Shown: positions 23,564-31,214 of the stretch, piece after piece | Numbering within the stretch: position 1 is the first letter of the stretch | Layout of the letters: the number at the start of each line of letters is the position of its first letter | IMG/VR virus record: IMGVR_UViG_3300035034_000143 | Span: 1-40,747 of that record | Length of the DNA: 40,747 nucleotides | Strand: one strand, 5' to 3' | From: a virus | Notes under the pieces: model-generated | Database searches by the model: none | What the model saw: only the letters and a program-made list of their open reading frames with translations | Told to the model about the DNA's origin: nothing | Program-made: the position numbers and the translations under genes

Positions 23564-23592
23564 TTGACAAGTTGTTGTTTTTCTAGTATAAT
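23564..23592 (+). promoter_or_regulatory. Consensus sigma70 promoter before the dNMP kinase
   Basis: TTGACA (23564-23569), a 17-base spacer, then TATAAT (23587-23592): both hexamers match the bacterial housekeeping consensus exactly. AGGAGG and a TTG start follow. This is an early promoter embedded in a late region. Confidence 0.85.
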
Positions 23593-23615
23593 TTAGTGAA
23601 ATAGGAGGAAACAAC

Positions 23616-24161
23616 TTGACCAAAAAACCTAAACTAATGATTATCGGACACGCACGACACGGTAAAGATAAGGCATGTGAGGCATTTGTAAAAAACTACC
23701 ATCTAGAATATGAAAGCAGCAGTCATTTTGCCGCCCGTAAATTTATCTTTGACGAAATCAAAGACCAATTCAAGTACGACTCTATAGAACAATGTTTAGC
23801 AGATCGTGTTAACCATAGACGGCTGTGGTATGACATGATTGCCAATTACAACTATCCCGACCCTGCTCGATTTGGCAAAGAACTGTATAGAGAAAATGAC
23901 ATCTATTGCGGACTGCGTCACAAGCGTGAATTCAACGGTATGAAAAACCAAGGTGTGTTTGATTATACAATATGGATAGACCGCAGCGATCATCTGCCGC
24001 GTGAAGATAAGTCCAGCATGACTCTTGAACCATGGATGGCAGATTTTGTAATTGACAACAACGGAACTGAAGACGAGCTAGAAGCCAACGTATGCGCGTT
24101 TATGGACTACCTACTGCCTGCGAGATATGGCTACTTGTCCACTGCAATGATCCGGCGTTAA
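23616..24161 (+). CDS. 1: Deoxynucleoside monophosphate kinase (gp1-like)
   Basis: Phosphorylates dNMPs to dNDPs to feed phage DNA synthesis. The 181-residue protein has a P-loop-like motif GHARHGKD (residues 11-18) at its N-terminus, and RFGKELYRENDIYCGLRHKREFNGM and DYTIWIDRS segments typical of the T4 gp1-like kinase family. Length is less than T4 gp1 (241), as in marine relatives. The start is TTG at 23616, chosen because AGGAGG lies 7 bases upstream; the next ATG would cut into the P-loop strand. It has its own perfect sigma70 promoter, fitting an early nucleotide-metabolism gene. Its 3' end overlaps the convergent HNH gene by about 50 bases. Confidence 0.85.
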   Translation: MTKKPKLMIIGHARHGKDKACEAFVKNYHLEYESSSHFAARKFIFDEIKDQFKYDSIEQCLADRVNHRRLWYDMIANYNYPDPARFGKELYRENDIYCGLRHKREFNGMKNQGVFDYTIWIDRSDHLPREDKSSMTLEPWMADFVIDNNGTEDELEANVCAFMDYLLPARYGYLSTAMIRR

Positions 24162-24479
24162 ATCGCCCTGTCGCCAGCGCACACCCGTCTTATAGAGCAC
24201 ACGCTGGCAGTTAGCGCACACAGTCTTCAAGTTGTTTGGACGGCAACTATTTAGATTTCCATCTATATGATACACGTCAAACTGCTCCGGAAACCTAGAC
24301 TTAAATCCGCACTTCTCGCAGTATTCCTTTTTTTCGTATTTGGCCTGTTGCCATTTAGGAATGCCCTCTCTTGCTCCCTTGTGAAGACATGCCCCGCACA
24401 GCTTACGGTAATAGGTTTTTCCTTGTTTTTTATAATTTACAGCAGCAGGTCGCCGTCCGCATTTGCATAATGGTCTCAT
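24111..24479 (-). CDS. HNH-motif zinc protein
   Basis: A 122-residue protein with two Cys clusters and an HNH-type core. An N-terminal pair of zinc motifs (CKCG...CGAC) is followed by CEKCGF...VYHIDGNLNSCRPNNLKTVCANC, with His71, Asp73, Asn83, Cys88 and Cys91 in the expected spacing. Such compact proteins occur in many marine T4-like phages. It may be a small homing nuclease, or a DNA-binding or nicking protein recruited by the phage; the sequence does not decide. On the minus strand it converges on and overlaps the dNMP kinase gene. A GTAAATA motif (24484-24490) lies 4 bases before its ATG, suggesting a leaderless late transcript. Confidence 0.8.
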   Translation of the reverse strand: MRPLCKCGRRPAAVNYKKQGKTYYRKLCGACLHKGAREGIPKWQQAKYEKKEYCEKCGFKSRFPEQFDVYHIDGNLNSCRPNNLKTVCANCQRVLYKTGVRWRQGDLTPDHCSGQVAISRRQ

Positions 24480-24483
24480 AACG

Positions 24484-24490
24484 TATTTAC
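24484..24490 (-). promoter_or_regulatory. Late promoter variant GTAAATA before the HNH gene
   Basis: GTAAATA on the minus strand, with four bases to the ATG. T4 geometry places transcription start on the start codon. It differs from ATAAATA in one base. Confidence 0.4.
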
Positions 24491-24548
24491 CTCACCTTTT
24501 CAGGTACCTTTACCTGGGTTATAATTGGGCTATTTTAACTGAGAACAA

Positions 24549-24555
24549 CTAAATA
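24549..24555 (+). promoter_or_regulatory. Late promoter variant CTAAATA before gp18
   Basis: CTAAATA followed by C. The predicted start near 24561 gives a leader of about 30 bases with AAGGAGA before the gp18 ATG. A small hairpin (CAGGTA/TACCTG, 24501-24516) lies upstream. Confidence 0.45.
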
Positions 24556-24591
24556 CAGTTAGATAACAATTATTCAAGGAGAAATAAAACA

Positions 24592-27500
24592 ATGGCCCTT
24601 TCATCACCAGGTGTACAAGTTAATGTAATTGACGAAAGTTTTTACACACCGTCATCCGCTGGTACAGTACCAATGATCTTTGTAGCATCTGCAGAAAACA
24701 AAATCAGCAGCGGCGGATCAGGCGTTGCAGTTGGAACACTCAAGTCCAACGCAGGCAAACCATACTTAATTACTAGTCAGCGAGAACTGGGTGAGACATT
24801 TGGTGATCCGCTGTTCTATTCAGATAGTAACGGAAACATGATCAACGGCGGCGAGCTAAACGAATATGGTTTACAAACTGCTTATTCGCTATTAGGCGTT
24901 AGCAACCGAGTATACGTTGTGCGAGCAGATTTAAACTTAGCCAAGCTGCAAGCATCGGCTAATGCACCTGGCGGAGAGCCTGCTGATGGTGCTTATTGGT
25001 TTGACACTCAGGTTACAAACTTTGGTTTTCTAGAGTGGAATTCAGCAGCATTAACTACCTCAAATGGACAGAGCTTTTCTACTGTGCCTAGAACAGTGAT
25101 CGTTGAGGCATCTGATCTTGACGGCAATGTACCTAAAAGGTCGATAGGACAGATTGGTAACTACGCTGTTGTAGCAGAAACTAATATGAACCGAGTATAT
25201 TATAAGACACCCGGGGCAAGCAGTGCAGCTGGCAATCCAGGCGATTGGGTAGAGGTTGGTTCACAGAAATGGAAAGCTAGCTGGTCTAGTGTACGCAGTT
25301 CTGTTGCGCCTGGTGCTTTAACTACTAGCGGAACTATTATAATTAACAACTCTACTGTTACACTCGATGGCACAGATGTAGCTGCCATGGTTACAGCTAT
25401 TAATAGCCCAGATATCACAGGAATTACAGCAGCAGCACCTAATGGACTACTAGAAATTTATTCAACAGGTGTTGACGTGATCATTGCAGCTGGCGGCGGC
25501 ACTTTGTTAGGTGAACTAAACCTTGTTGCTGGTACCTACATTGCTCCAGTTCTAGCGATTCAACCACATACAAATGTTCCGGCATTTAAAAGTTCAGATC
25601 CTAGTCCAGCGCCAACCGGCTCTATTTGGTTAAAGACCACTGAGCCAAACGGCGGCGCAAAGTTTTCAGTAAAGCAGTATAACGGTGACACTCAACTTTG
25701 GGAATTGCTAAGCGCTCCTTTATTTTCCACACCTAATGCAGCATTGTTTAATCTAGACAAAGCTGGCGGTGGAACAAATATAATGACTGGGGACGTTTAT
25801 GTTAAAGTAAACGCTGACGAAGAAGCAGACCCCCACGCAAATTACAAGATATTCCGTCGCGTATCGCAAGGTCCGTCACAAATAACAAGTGCGACAGTCG
25901 TAGATCAATTGACTGGAGCAATTAGTTTTTCCATACAGGAATCAACAGTAGGAAGACTAGCACTCAGCACTGCTCAGACAATTACTTTTGAGGCAGCCGG
26001 AACACTAGCAGACGCAGAGACAATGGCAGCAGCTATCAACGCAGCTGGATTTGTTAACGTTGTTGCAATGGTAAACGCTACCAACAAAGTTGTAATACAG
26101 CACAAGCTAGGTGGTGAAATCCGCATAACTGACTCAGCCGAAACACTGGCTCTTATTGGATTTGATACACTGGTAGTATCTAACTGGCGAGAGCTGGAGT
26201 ACACAGCGTCACCTGATGAGCCGTTGAGTCTTACTGCTGACGGTGAAATTTGGTATAACTCAGTTGTTGATGAAGTTGATATTATGATACACGACGGTAA
26301 TGGTTGGGTAGGATATGCTAACGAACTTACTAATACTGATGCTGCCGGGCCAATTGTTAGTGCTTCTGAACCTACTACGCAACGAAACAGCAGTGCACTA
26401 GTAGAAGGTGATCTTTGGATTGACACTGCTGACATTGATAATTATCCGGGAGTTTATCGTTATAGCGCACAACGATCAGAATGGATATTGCTTGATAAAA
26501 CTGACCAAACATCCGAAGAAGGAATTCTGTTTGCAGATGCTCGTTGGGGCAATGCTGGCTCTGACAGTGCTCCGGCAGACATAGACGAGTTGTTAACTTC
26601 TGATTATTTGGATCCAGATGCACCTGATCCAGCGCTATACCCAAAAGGTATGCTGCTATGGAACATGCGCAGAAGTGGATTTAACGTTAAGCGTTATGTA
26701 CGCAACTACATAGATACTGCTGGTGACAATATTCGGTTTAGTGACGAAGCAATGCAAAACTATTATCCAAACCGTTGGGTTACTGACTCAGGTAATAACA
26801 TCGACGGCTCAGGTTCGTTTGGTAGAATTGCGCAGCGTAAGTCAGTTGTACAAGCATTTCAAGCCATGGTTAATGGAAACCAGCAGATACGTGACGAAGA
26901 ATCAAGACAGTTTAACTTGATGGCTACTCCGGGCTATCCGGAACTAATTGGGGAAATGATTACTCTAAACTACGACCGAAGAATTACTGCGTTTGTAGTA
27001 GGTGACACTCCGGCAAGATTAGCTCCAGATGCTACTAGTCTTAACGAGTGGGGATCAAACGTTAACTTGGCAGTCGAAGACAACATCAACGGCGCAGTTA
27101 GTCGAGATGAGTACATGGGCATGTACTACTTGTGGGGATTCACTAGTGACAACTTTGGTAACAACATTGTTGTACCACCAAGTCACATGGCGCTTCGTAC
27201 TATAGTGCTAAACGACCAAGTGGCGTTTCCGTGGTTTGCTCCAGCAGGAACTCGTAGAGGCGGAGTAACCAACGCAAGTGCATCAGGCTACATCAGTAGT
27301 GAAGGTGAGTTTGTAAGTGTTGCTTTGAATACAGGTCAGCGTGATACGCTGTATGCTAACAGTATTAACCCAATTACGTTTATTAGCGGTGCAGGACTTG
27401 TTGTATTTGGACAGAATACTCGAGCAAGAAATGCAAGTGCATTAGATAGAATAAATGTTGCTCGGTTGGTTGTTTATCTACGTGGTCAATTTGAGTTACT

Positions 27501-27765
27501 AGCTCGTCCATATCTGTTTGAGCCGAACGATAAGATCACACGCGATCAGATTAAAGCAGCAGCAGATTCACTTCTTCTAGAACTTGTAGGACTACGTGGA
27601 ATTTACGACTTTGTTACTGTCTGTGACGAGAGTAATAACACTCCAAGTCGTATTGATCGTAACGAACTTTTCTTGGACGTGGCCATAGAACCTGTGAAAG
27701 CGATCGAATTTATTTTTATTCCTTTGCGTATTAAGAACACAGGCGAAATAGCATCACTGGGATAA
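24592..27765 (+). CDS. 18: Tail sheath protein gp18
   Basis: Contractile tail sheath subunit. The N-terminus MALSSPGVQVNVIDES is the classical sheath start. The C-terminal domain (from about residue 685, LWNMRRSGFNVKRYV, to VRNYID, NYDRRITAFVVGD, APAGTRRG, NPITFISGAGLVVFGQNTRA and RLVVYLRGQFELLARPYLFEPND) is the conserved sheath core. At 1057 residues it is far longer than T4 gp18 (659). The extra length is in the middle, where a repeated Trp motif (GAYWFDT, GSIWLKT, GEIWYNS, GDLWIDT) occurs near 24981, 25616, 26239 and 26404, suggesting stacked surface domains. A CTAAATA late promoter and an AAGGAGA site precede it. The hairpin at 27776 follows the stop. Confidence 0.93.
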   Translation: MALSSPGVQVNVIDESFYTPSSAGTVPMIFVASAENKISSGGSGVAVGTLKSNAGKPYLITSQRELGETFGDPLFYSDSNGNMINGGELNEYGLQTAYSLLGVSNRVYVVRADLNLAKLQASANAPGGEPADGAYWFDTQVTNFGFLEWNSAALTTSNGQSFSTVPRTVIVEASDLDGNVPKRSIGQIGNYAVVAETNMNRVYYKTPGASSAAGNPGDWVEVGSQKWKASWSSVRSSVAPGALTTSGTIIINNSTVTLDGTDVAAMVTAINSPDITGITAAAPNGLLEIYSTGVDVIIAAGGGTLLGELNLVAGTYIAPVLAIQPHTNVPAFKSSDPSPAPTGSIWLKTTEPNGGAKFSVKQYNGDTQLWELLSAPLFSTPNAALFNLDKAGGGTNIMTGDVYVKVNADEEADPHANYKIFRRVSQGPSQITSATVVDQLTGAISFSIQESTVGRLALSTAQTITFEAAGTLADAETMAAAINAAGFVNVVAMVNATNKVVIQHKLGGEIRITDSAETLALIGFDTLVVSNWRELEYTASPDEPLSLTADGEIWYNSVVDEVDIMIHDGNGWVGYANELTNTDAAGPIVSASEPTTQRNSSALVEGDLWIDTADIDNYPGVYRYSAQRSEWILLDKTDQTSEEGILFADARWGNAGSDSAPADIDELLTSDYLDPDAPDPALYPKGMLLWNMRRSGFNVKRYVRNYIDTAGDNIRFSDEAMQNYYPNRWVTDSGNNIDGSGSFGRIAQRKSVVQAFQAMVNGNQQIRDEESRQFNLMATPGYPELIGEMITLNYDRRITAFVVGDTPARLAPDATSLNEWGSNVNLAVEDNINGAVSRDEYMGMYYLWGFTSDNFGNNIVVPPSHMALRTIVLNDQVAFPWFAPAGTRRGGVTNASASGYISSEGEFVSVALNTGQRDTLYANSINPITFISGAGLVVFGQNTRARNASALDRINVARLVVYLRGQFELLARPYLFEPNDKITRDQIKAAADSLLLELVGLRGIYDFVTVCDESNNTPSRIDRNELFLDVAIEPVKAIEFIFIPLRIKNTGEIASLG

Positions 27766-27775
27766 TATGCACACA

Positions 27776-27805
27776 TAATAGGGTGGAATAAATACCACCC
27801 TATTA
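27776..27805 (+). terminator. Hairpin between gp18 and gp19
   Basis: A perfect 11-bp stem (TAATAGGGTGG, 27776-27786, with 27795-27805) enclosing the loop AATAAATA, itself a late-promoter-like motif. No U-run follows; a real late promoter motif starts 4 bases downstream. It probably terminates or stabilises the abundant gp18 mRNA. Confidence 0.6.
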
Positions 27806-27809
27806 TAAC

Positions 27810-27816
27810 ATAAATA
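27810..27816 (+). promoter_or_regulatory. T4-type late promoter ATAAATA before gp19
   Basis: ATAAATA directly after the gp18 hairpin. The predicted start near 27822 leaves a 17-base leader containing TAGGAG before the gp19 ATG. Confidence 0.6.
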
Positions 27817-27838
27817 CAAGTGATAATAGGAGAAAGTA

Positions 27839-28483
27839 ATGCCAATCACAACTTTACAAAACATTAGCGTACCAACAGAAGCAGGCGGATCTAACTCCTC
27901 ACTGTTGATGCCTAAAATGCAATACCGATTCAGAGTACTATTTGACAGCTTCGGAACTGGCGGAGGTCCGGACGGTGTTAGAGAAGTATCACGCCAAGTA
28001 ATTGACGTAACTCGTCCTAATGTGACATTTGAACAAGTAACTGTGGATGCCTATAACAGTAGAAGTTATTTTGCTGGTAAACCTACTTGGGAACCAATTA
28101 CTCTTAACTTACGTGAAGATGCAAACAACAACATTCAAAAAGTTGTAGGTCAGCAGCTTCAAAAGCAGTTTGACTTCTTTGAACAATCAAGTGCGGTCGC
28201 AGGTGGCACCTATAAGTTTCAAACAAAGATTGAAATTCTTGATGGTGGCAACGGCGCAAGCGGTCCTAATGTTATTGATAGATTCCACTTAGTTGGGTGT
28301 TATATTGAATCAGCAAACTACAACACACTGGCATATTCTACTAGTGACGCTGTAACAGTTGCGTTAACTATACGTTATGACAATGCTATTCAGTACGGTG
28401 CAGACGAACAACAGAACGGTATTGGCGAAAGCTTTGCTCGAGCTGTAGTAGACTCAGTCGGCGGCACTCAAGCAACTGGTTAA
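27839..28483 (+). CDS. 19: Tail tube protein gp19
   Basis: Major subunit of the inner tail tube. The 214-residue protein shows MQYRFRVLFDSFG near the start, then SRQVIDVTRPNVTFEQVTVDAYNSR and PTWEPITLNLRED, the beta-strand core of T4 gp19-like tube proteins. A hydrophilic C-terminal extension follows DAVTVALTIRYDNAIQY. Slightly longer than T4 gp19 (163), as in marine phages. It directly follows gp18 as in T4, has its own late promoter and TAGGAG site, and is closed by a Rho-independent terminator at 28506. Assignment is secure. Confidence 0.93.
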   Translation: MPITTLQNISVPTEAGGSNSSLLMPKMQYRFRVLFDSFGTGGGPDGVREVSRQVIDVTRPNVTFEQVTVDAYNSRSYFAGKPTWEPITLNLREDANNNIQKVVGQQLQKQFDFFEQSSAVAGGTYKFQTKIEILDGGNGASGPNVIDRFHLVGCYIESANYNTLAYSTSDAVTVALTIRYDNAIQYGADEQQNGIGESFARAVVDSVGGTQATG

Positions 28484-28505
28484 TGTATGTTGGTATATAA
28501 TAGTA

Positions 28506-28532
28506 AAAACAGAGGCTATATGTCTCTGTTTT
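28506..28532 (+). terminator. Rho-independent terminator after gp19
   Basis: A nine-base-pair stem, AAAACAGAG (28506-28514) with CTCTGTTTT (28524-28532), with a nine-base loop and ending in T residues. Confidence 0.75.
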
Positions 28533-28560
28533 CTATTGTATTCTCACTTAAACAAATGAC

Positions 28561-28567
28561 ATAAATA
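28561..28567 (+). promoter_or_regulatory. T4-type late promoter ATAAATA (leaderless position)
   Basis: ATAAATA, five bases, then the ATG at 28573. With T4 late geometry +1 is exactly the A of the ATG. No Shine-Dalgarno is visible. Confidence 0.55.
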
Positions 28568-28572
28568 TAGTT

Positions 28573-29799
28573 ATGAGCTTCTTAAATAATTTTCTAGACA
28601 ATCTAAATTCACGAACTAACGAAGTGTCGCTTAGGGATGCACGCCACGCCCATCAACTATTCACTGAGCATGGCCACGCGCTAGCACCTAAAAACAAGTT
28701 TCTTTATCATGTTGTATTTCAAACAAGAGACGAAGTAGGAAACCAGTACGACTCAAACACTGTTAAGTTTCAAAAAGAGATAGGTGTACTTGCTAAGAGT
28801 GTTGAACTACCTCAGTATCGAGCAAGCATAGAAAATAAGCAACAATACAATAGAAAAAAGAATGTGCAAACTCGTATAGATTACCAAGATGTGACTATTA
28901 AGTTTCACGATGACAATACAGGTCTAACTCGGTCTATGTTACAAGAGTATTACAAATACTACTATAACGACGGAAGACACCAATTAAATCAAGGTGCGTA
29001 TGATCCTCGAGACAAATATAAAGAGAGAGTACCAAGATACGGATTAGACACCACTAATAACGGCCCGTTTTTTAACTATATTAAAATTTTTCAACTTGCA
29101 AGAAAGAAGTGGTTCAGTTATACCTTAGTTAACCCGTTAATCAGCCAATGGGGCCATGACGTATTAGAATACAGCGACAGCGGCGGCCAAATGGAAAACA
29201 CCCTAGTATTAACCTACGAAAGCGTAATATATAATCACGGAGATATCAAAACTGATACCCCGCCTGGATTTACATCAGATGAAACAAGATATGATACTGT
29301 AAAAAGTCCACTTCAATATCCTACACAAGAAGATGAAAGTCTTTTTTCTGCAATACTTGGCCCCATATTAAACGAATCGTCTTCGAGTACAGTTAGAAAT
29401 TTACTTCCTGGCAGGGCTAGTAATAGCGCAAGTAATAAACAGCCTTCATTATTAGTGGATCTAGGCCGAGGATTAATAGGTGCATTGCCTGGGTTAGCAG
29501 TTCCTAGCAAAGATACGCAGCAAGCGGTTAACGTATCTGCACTGAGTGCAAGTAGCAACAATGTTTCTAATCCTGACGCATTAATATCTAAGTTAAATAA
29601 CAGTCCCAGCGCAAAAGAAAGTTTTACTGCTCAGGCTCTCAATGCAAGCACAGTAGAAGGCACAAATTATGCAGACTACGTGGCTACTAGTGACAGCGGC
29701 CGCGCAGCTATTGATGCAAATCTTCAGGGCAAGATTACAGGTGGCGACAAGAAAACATCATCATTTGCACAGAGTGCAATTAACAGTGACGGAGAATAA
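28573..29799 (+). CDS. Second tail-tube-fold protein (baseplate/tube-associated)
   Basis: A 408-residue protein whose first 250 residues resemble tail tube proteins: NKFLYHVVFQT, LAKSVELPQYRASIENKQQYNRKKNVQTRIDYQDVTIKFHDD and QEYYKYYYND are hallmark strands of the tube fold. The C-terminal 150 residues are Ser/Ala/Asn-rich and probably disordered. In T4 the baseplate proteins gp48 and gp54 share the tube fold and start tube assembly, so this could be a gp54/gp48-type initiator, or a tube-associated virion protein. It follows gp19 and has a late promoter directly before its ATG. The family looks conserved in marine T4-like phages, but the exact role is not fixed by the sequence. Confidence 0.7.
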   Translation: MSFLNNFLDNLNSRTNEVSLRDARHAHQLFTEHGHALAPKNKFLYHVVFQTRDEVGNQYDSNTVKFQKEIGVLAKSVELPQYRASIENKQQYNRKKNVQTRIDYQDVTIKFHDDNTGLTRSMLQEYYKYYYNDGRHQLNQGAYDPRDKYKERVPRYGLDTTNNGPFFNYIKIFQLARKKWFSYTLVNPLISQWGHDVLEYSDSGGQMENTLVLTYESVIYNHGDIKTDTPPGFTSDETRYDTVKSPLQYPTQEDESLFSAILGPILNESSSSTVRNLLPGRASNSASNKQPSLLVDLGRGLIGALPGLAVPSKDTQQAVNVSALSASSNNVSNPDALISKLNNSPSAKESFTAQALNASTVEGTNYADYVATSDSGRAAIDANLQGKITGGDKKTSSFAQSAINSDGE

Positions 29800-29801
29800 A
29801 T

Positions 29802-30167
29802 ATGGCACGATCTGACAGTGTAAGTACACAGAATGCATCAGTCTCTACTACTAGATTTTTTGATAACTTTTACGGCCAGGAACTATCGTTTAATGCTAAC
29901 GAAATAGATGCAGTAGTTGGGTATTTCTTAAAGAGAGGATTTGACAAGGTTGCTGCCACTAATACTGCTAGTATTATTTTGCAACAAGCCGCAGTTGATA
30001 ATATATCAGTTTTTCAGTTAATTGACACATTAAAAGGAGCAACAGATGTACAACTGAGTAATGTAATTGCTCAAATACTCAATATAAATAGAAGCAAGAC
30101 CAGTGCAGTTGGTTACAAAGTCGACAGACTTACTCAGTTGTTTGATCAAAGGCAGATCATAGTATAA
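29802..30167 (+). CDS. Small conserved structural protein upstream of gp4
   Basis: A 121-residue mostly helical protein (NEIDAVVGYFLKRGFDKVAA.NTASIILQQAAVDN, then a TLKG.TDVQLSNVIAQILN segment and KVDRLTQLFDQRQIIV). It has no transmembrane segment or catalytic motif. Its stop overlaps the gp4 start by one base (TAATG) and it starts 2 bases after the previous stop, so it belongs to the same late operon. Similar small proteins stand next to gp4 in marine T4-like phages. Probably a virion or assembly protein; not recognised by T4 name. Confidence 0.65.
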   Translation: MARSDSVSTQNASVSTTRFFDNFYGQELSFNANEIDAVVGYFLKRGFDKVAATNTASIILQQAAVDNISVFQLIDTLKGATDVQLSNVIAQILNINRSKTSAVGYKVDRLTQLFDQRQIIV

Positions 30168-30616
30168 TGTCACGCTTCGCTCAAGGAAAGTTCACTCTAA
30201 AAAATCCAGACAAATACGTAGGAAATAAAATACCCACGTACAGAAGTGGTTGGGAATTTCATTTTATGAAATTTTGTGATGAACACCCCTCAATTTCTCA
30301 ATGGGCAAGCGAAGCAATTAAAATCCCTTATAAGAATCCGCTAACTGGCAAAGCGTCAGTATACGTACCGGACTTCTTTATTGCCTACAACGATAAAAGT
30401 GGAAAACAACGGGTAGAGTTAATAGAAGTAAAACCTGCTAGTCAAGCTATAAAAGAAAGACTAGGCCGCTCTAAATTTAATCAAACCCATTACGCAATAA
30501 ATCAAGCCAAGTGGGAGGCCGCCCGCGCATTCTGTAAACAGAAGGGCATCATTTTTAGGGTAGTTACTGAGGACGATATATATACTGGCACTAAGGGTAA
30601 CACCAAGCGACGATAA
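30167..30616 (+). CDS. 4: Head completion nuclease gp4
   Basis: T4 gp4-type head completion protein, needed to finish packaged heads before tail joining. The 149 residues match the T4 length (150). The fold is PD-(D/E)XK: E30 in SGWEFHFMKFCD, D69 in VYVPDFFI, and E87-x-K89 in VELIEVKP, followed by a helix with INQAKWEAARAFC and GIIFRVVTEDDI. Nuclease activity is expected from these residues. It is translationally coupled to the gene upstream and followed by a late promoter for gp16. Assignment is strong. Confidence 0.9.
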   Translation: MSRFAQGKFTLKNPDKYVGNKIPTYRSGWEFHFMKFCDEHPSISQWASEAIKIPYKNPLTGKASVYVPDFFIAYNDKSGKQRVELIEVKPASQAIKERLGRSKFNQTHYAINQAKWEAARAFCKQKGIIFRVVTEDDIYTGTKGNTKRR

Positions 30617-30619
30617 ATA
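30613..30619 (+). promoter_or_regulatory. T4-type late promoter ATAAATA before gp16
   Basis: ATAAATA spanning the gp4 stop. The predicted transcript starts near 30625, leaving a 26-base leader with GGAGAG before the gp16 ATG. A TATAAT (30629-30634) also lies here but lacks a clear -35. Confidence 0.5.
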
Positions 30620-30650
30620 ATGTTAGCATATAATATATGGAGAGAACATA

Positions 30651-31145
30651 ATGACCCGCAGACTGGAAGATTTATTAGATTTGCCAGAGTCAAAAGCACT
30701 TGTAGAGGAAGCTAAAGAAGAAAGTAAAAAAACAAATTACGAATCAGTGTCAATGAAGAAAGCGTTTGCACAAATAGAAGAGTTTGATAAGATAAGTTCA
30801 GCACTACCTGCTGTCAAAGGACTAGGCGAGGTGTCAGACAGTGAACTGAACGAGATTGCACTAAAAGCAATGACAGCCTATGACGACCTGATGGATCTGG
30901 GAATGAACGTAGAAGCTCGTTATTCAGCTAGAATTTTTGAAACCGCCGGCGGCATGCTTAAAACTAGTCTTGATGCCAAAGTTGCAAAAATGGACAAGAA
31001 GTTAAAAATGGTCGAACTACAGCTAAAGAAAGAGAAAATGGACAAAGACGATAAACCTAGTGACAATAGTATGGTCAACGGCGAAGGATATGTAGTTACT
31101 GATCGCAACAGTCTATTAGAAAAACTTAAAGGAATGCCTAAATAA
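30651..31145 (+). CDS. 16: Small terminase subunit gp16
   Basis: Recognises phage DNA and regulates gp17 during packaging. The 164-residue protein has the same length as T4 gp16 (164) and the same plan: an N-terminal segment, a long central helical hairpin (ALKAMTAYDDLMDLGMNV, then ARIFETAGGMLKTSLDAKVAKMDKKLKMVELQLKK) and a C-terminal tail with a strand, VVTDRNSLLEKL, comparable to T4 VFMGSPTELMDEI. Its stop codon lies within a 17-bp hairpin. It lies upstream of gp17, but four genes intervene or are added compared with T4, where 16 and 17 are adjacent. Assignment is good. Confidence 0.82.
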   Translation: MTRRLEDLLDLPESKALVEEAKEESKKTNYESVSMKKAFAQIEEFDKISSALPAVKGLGEVSDSELNEIALKAMTAYDDLMDLGMNVEARYSARIFETAGGMLKTSLDAKVAKMDKKLKMVELQLKKEKMDKDDKPSDNSMVNGEGYVVTDRNSLLEKLKGMPK

Positions 31146-31184
31146 CATAGGCAACAAACTATGTGTGTTGTTGCCTATGTTATT
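31141..31184 (+). terminator. Long hairpin at the end of gp16
   Basis: A 17-bp perfect stem (31141-31157 with 31168-31184) and a ten-base loop. It includes the gp16 stop codon. No U-run follows; two overlapping late promoter motifs begin 1 base later. Confidence 0.7.
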
Positions 31185-31185
31185 G

Positions 31186-31196
31186 ATAAATAAATA
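31186..31196 (+). promoter_or_regulatory. Overlapping tandem late promoters ATAAATAAATA
   Basis: Two overlapping copies of ATAAATA (31186-31192 and 31190-31196) right after the gp16 hairpin. The predicted starts are 31198 and 31202, giving a leader of 13-17 bases before the ATG at 31215. Confidence 0.6.
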
Positions 31197-31214
31197 TAAC
31201 TAGGATAAATCTAC

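Noticed and set aside
24497-24525. Possible sigma70 promoter TTTTCA-17-TATAAT before gp18
   Set aside because: The -35 is weak, and a late promoter better explains a tail sheath gene; not convincing enough to list.
24592-27765. An intein in the very long gp18
   Set aside because: No Cys/Ser/Ala block A, TxxH block or HN junction was found; the extra length is beta-rich repeat sequence.
27788-27794. ATAAATA inside the gp18 hairpin loop as a promoter
   Set aside because: A second ATAAATA at 27810 is better placed for gp19; the loop copy may be accidental, though noted as odd.
28496-28501. TATAAT before the gp19 terminator
   Set aside because: No -35 element at the right distance, and it lies directly ahead of a terminator.
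29796-29802. ATAAATA before the small gene at 29802
   Set aside because: The motif overlaps the stop and start codons themselves, so it cannot drive that gene; GGAG upstream explains translation from a longer mRNA.
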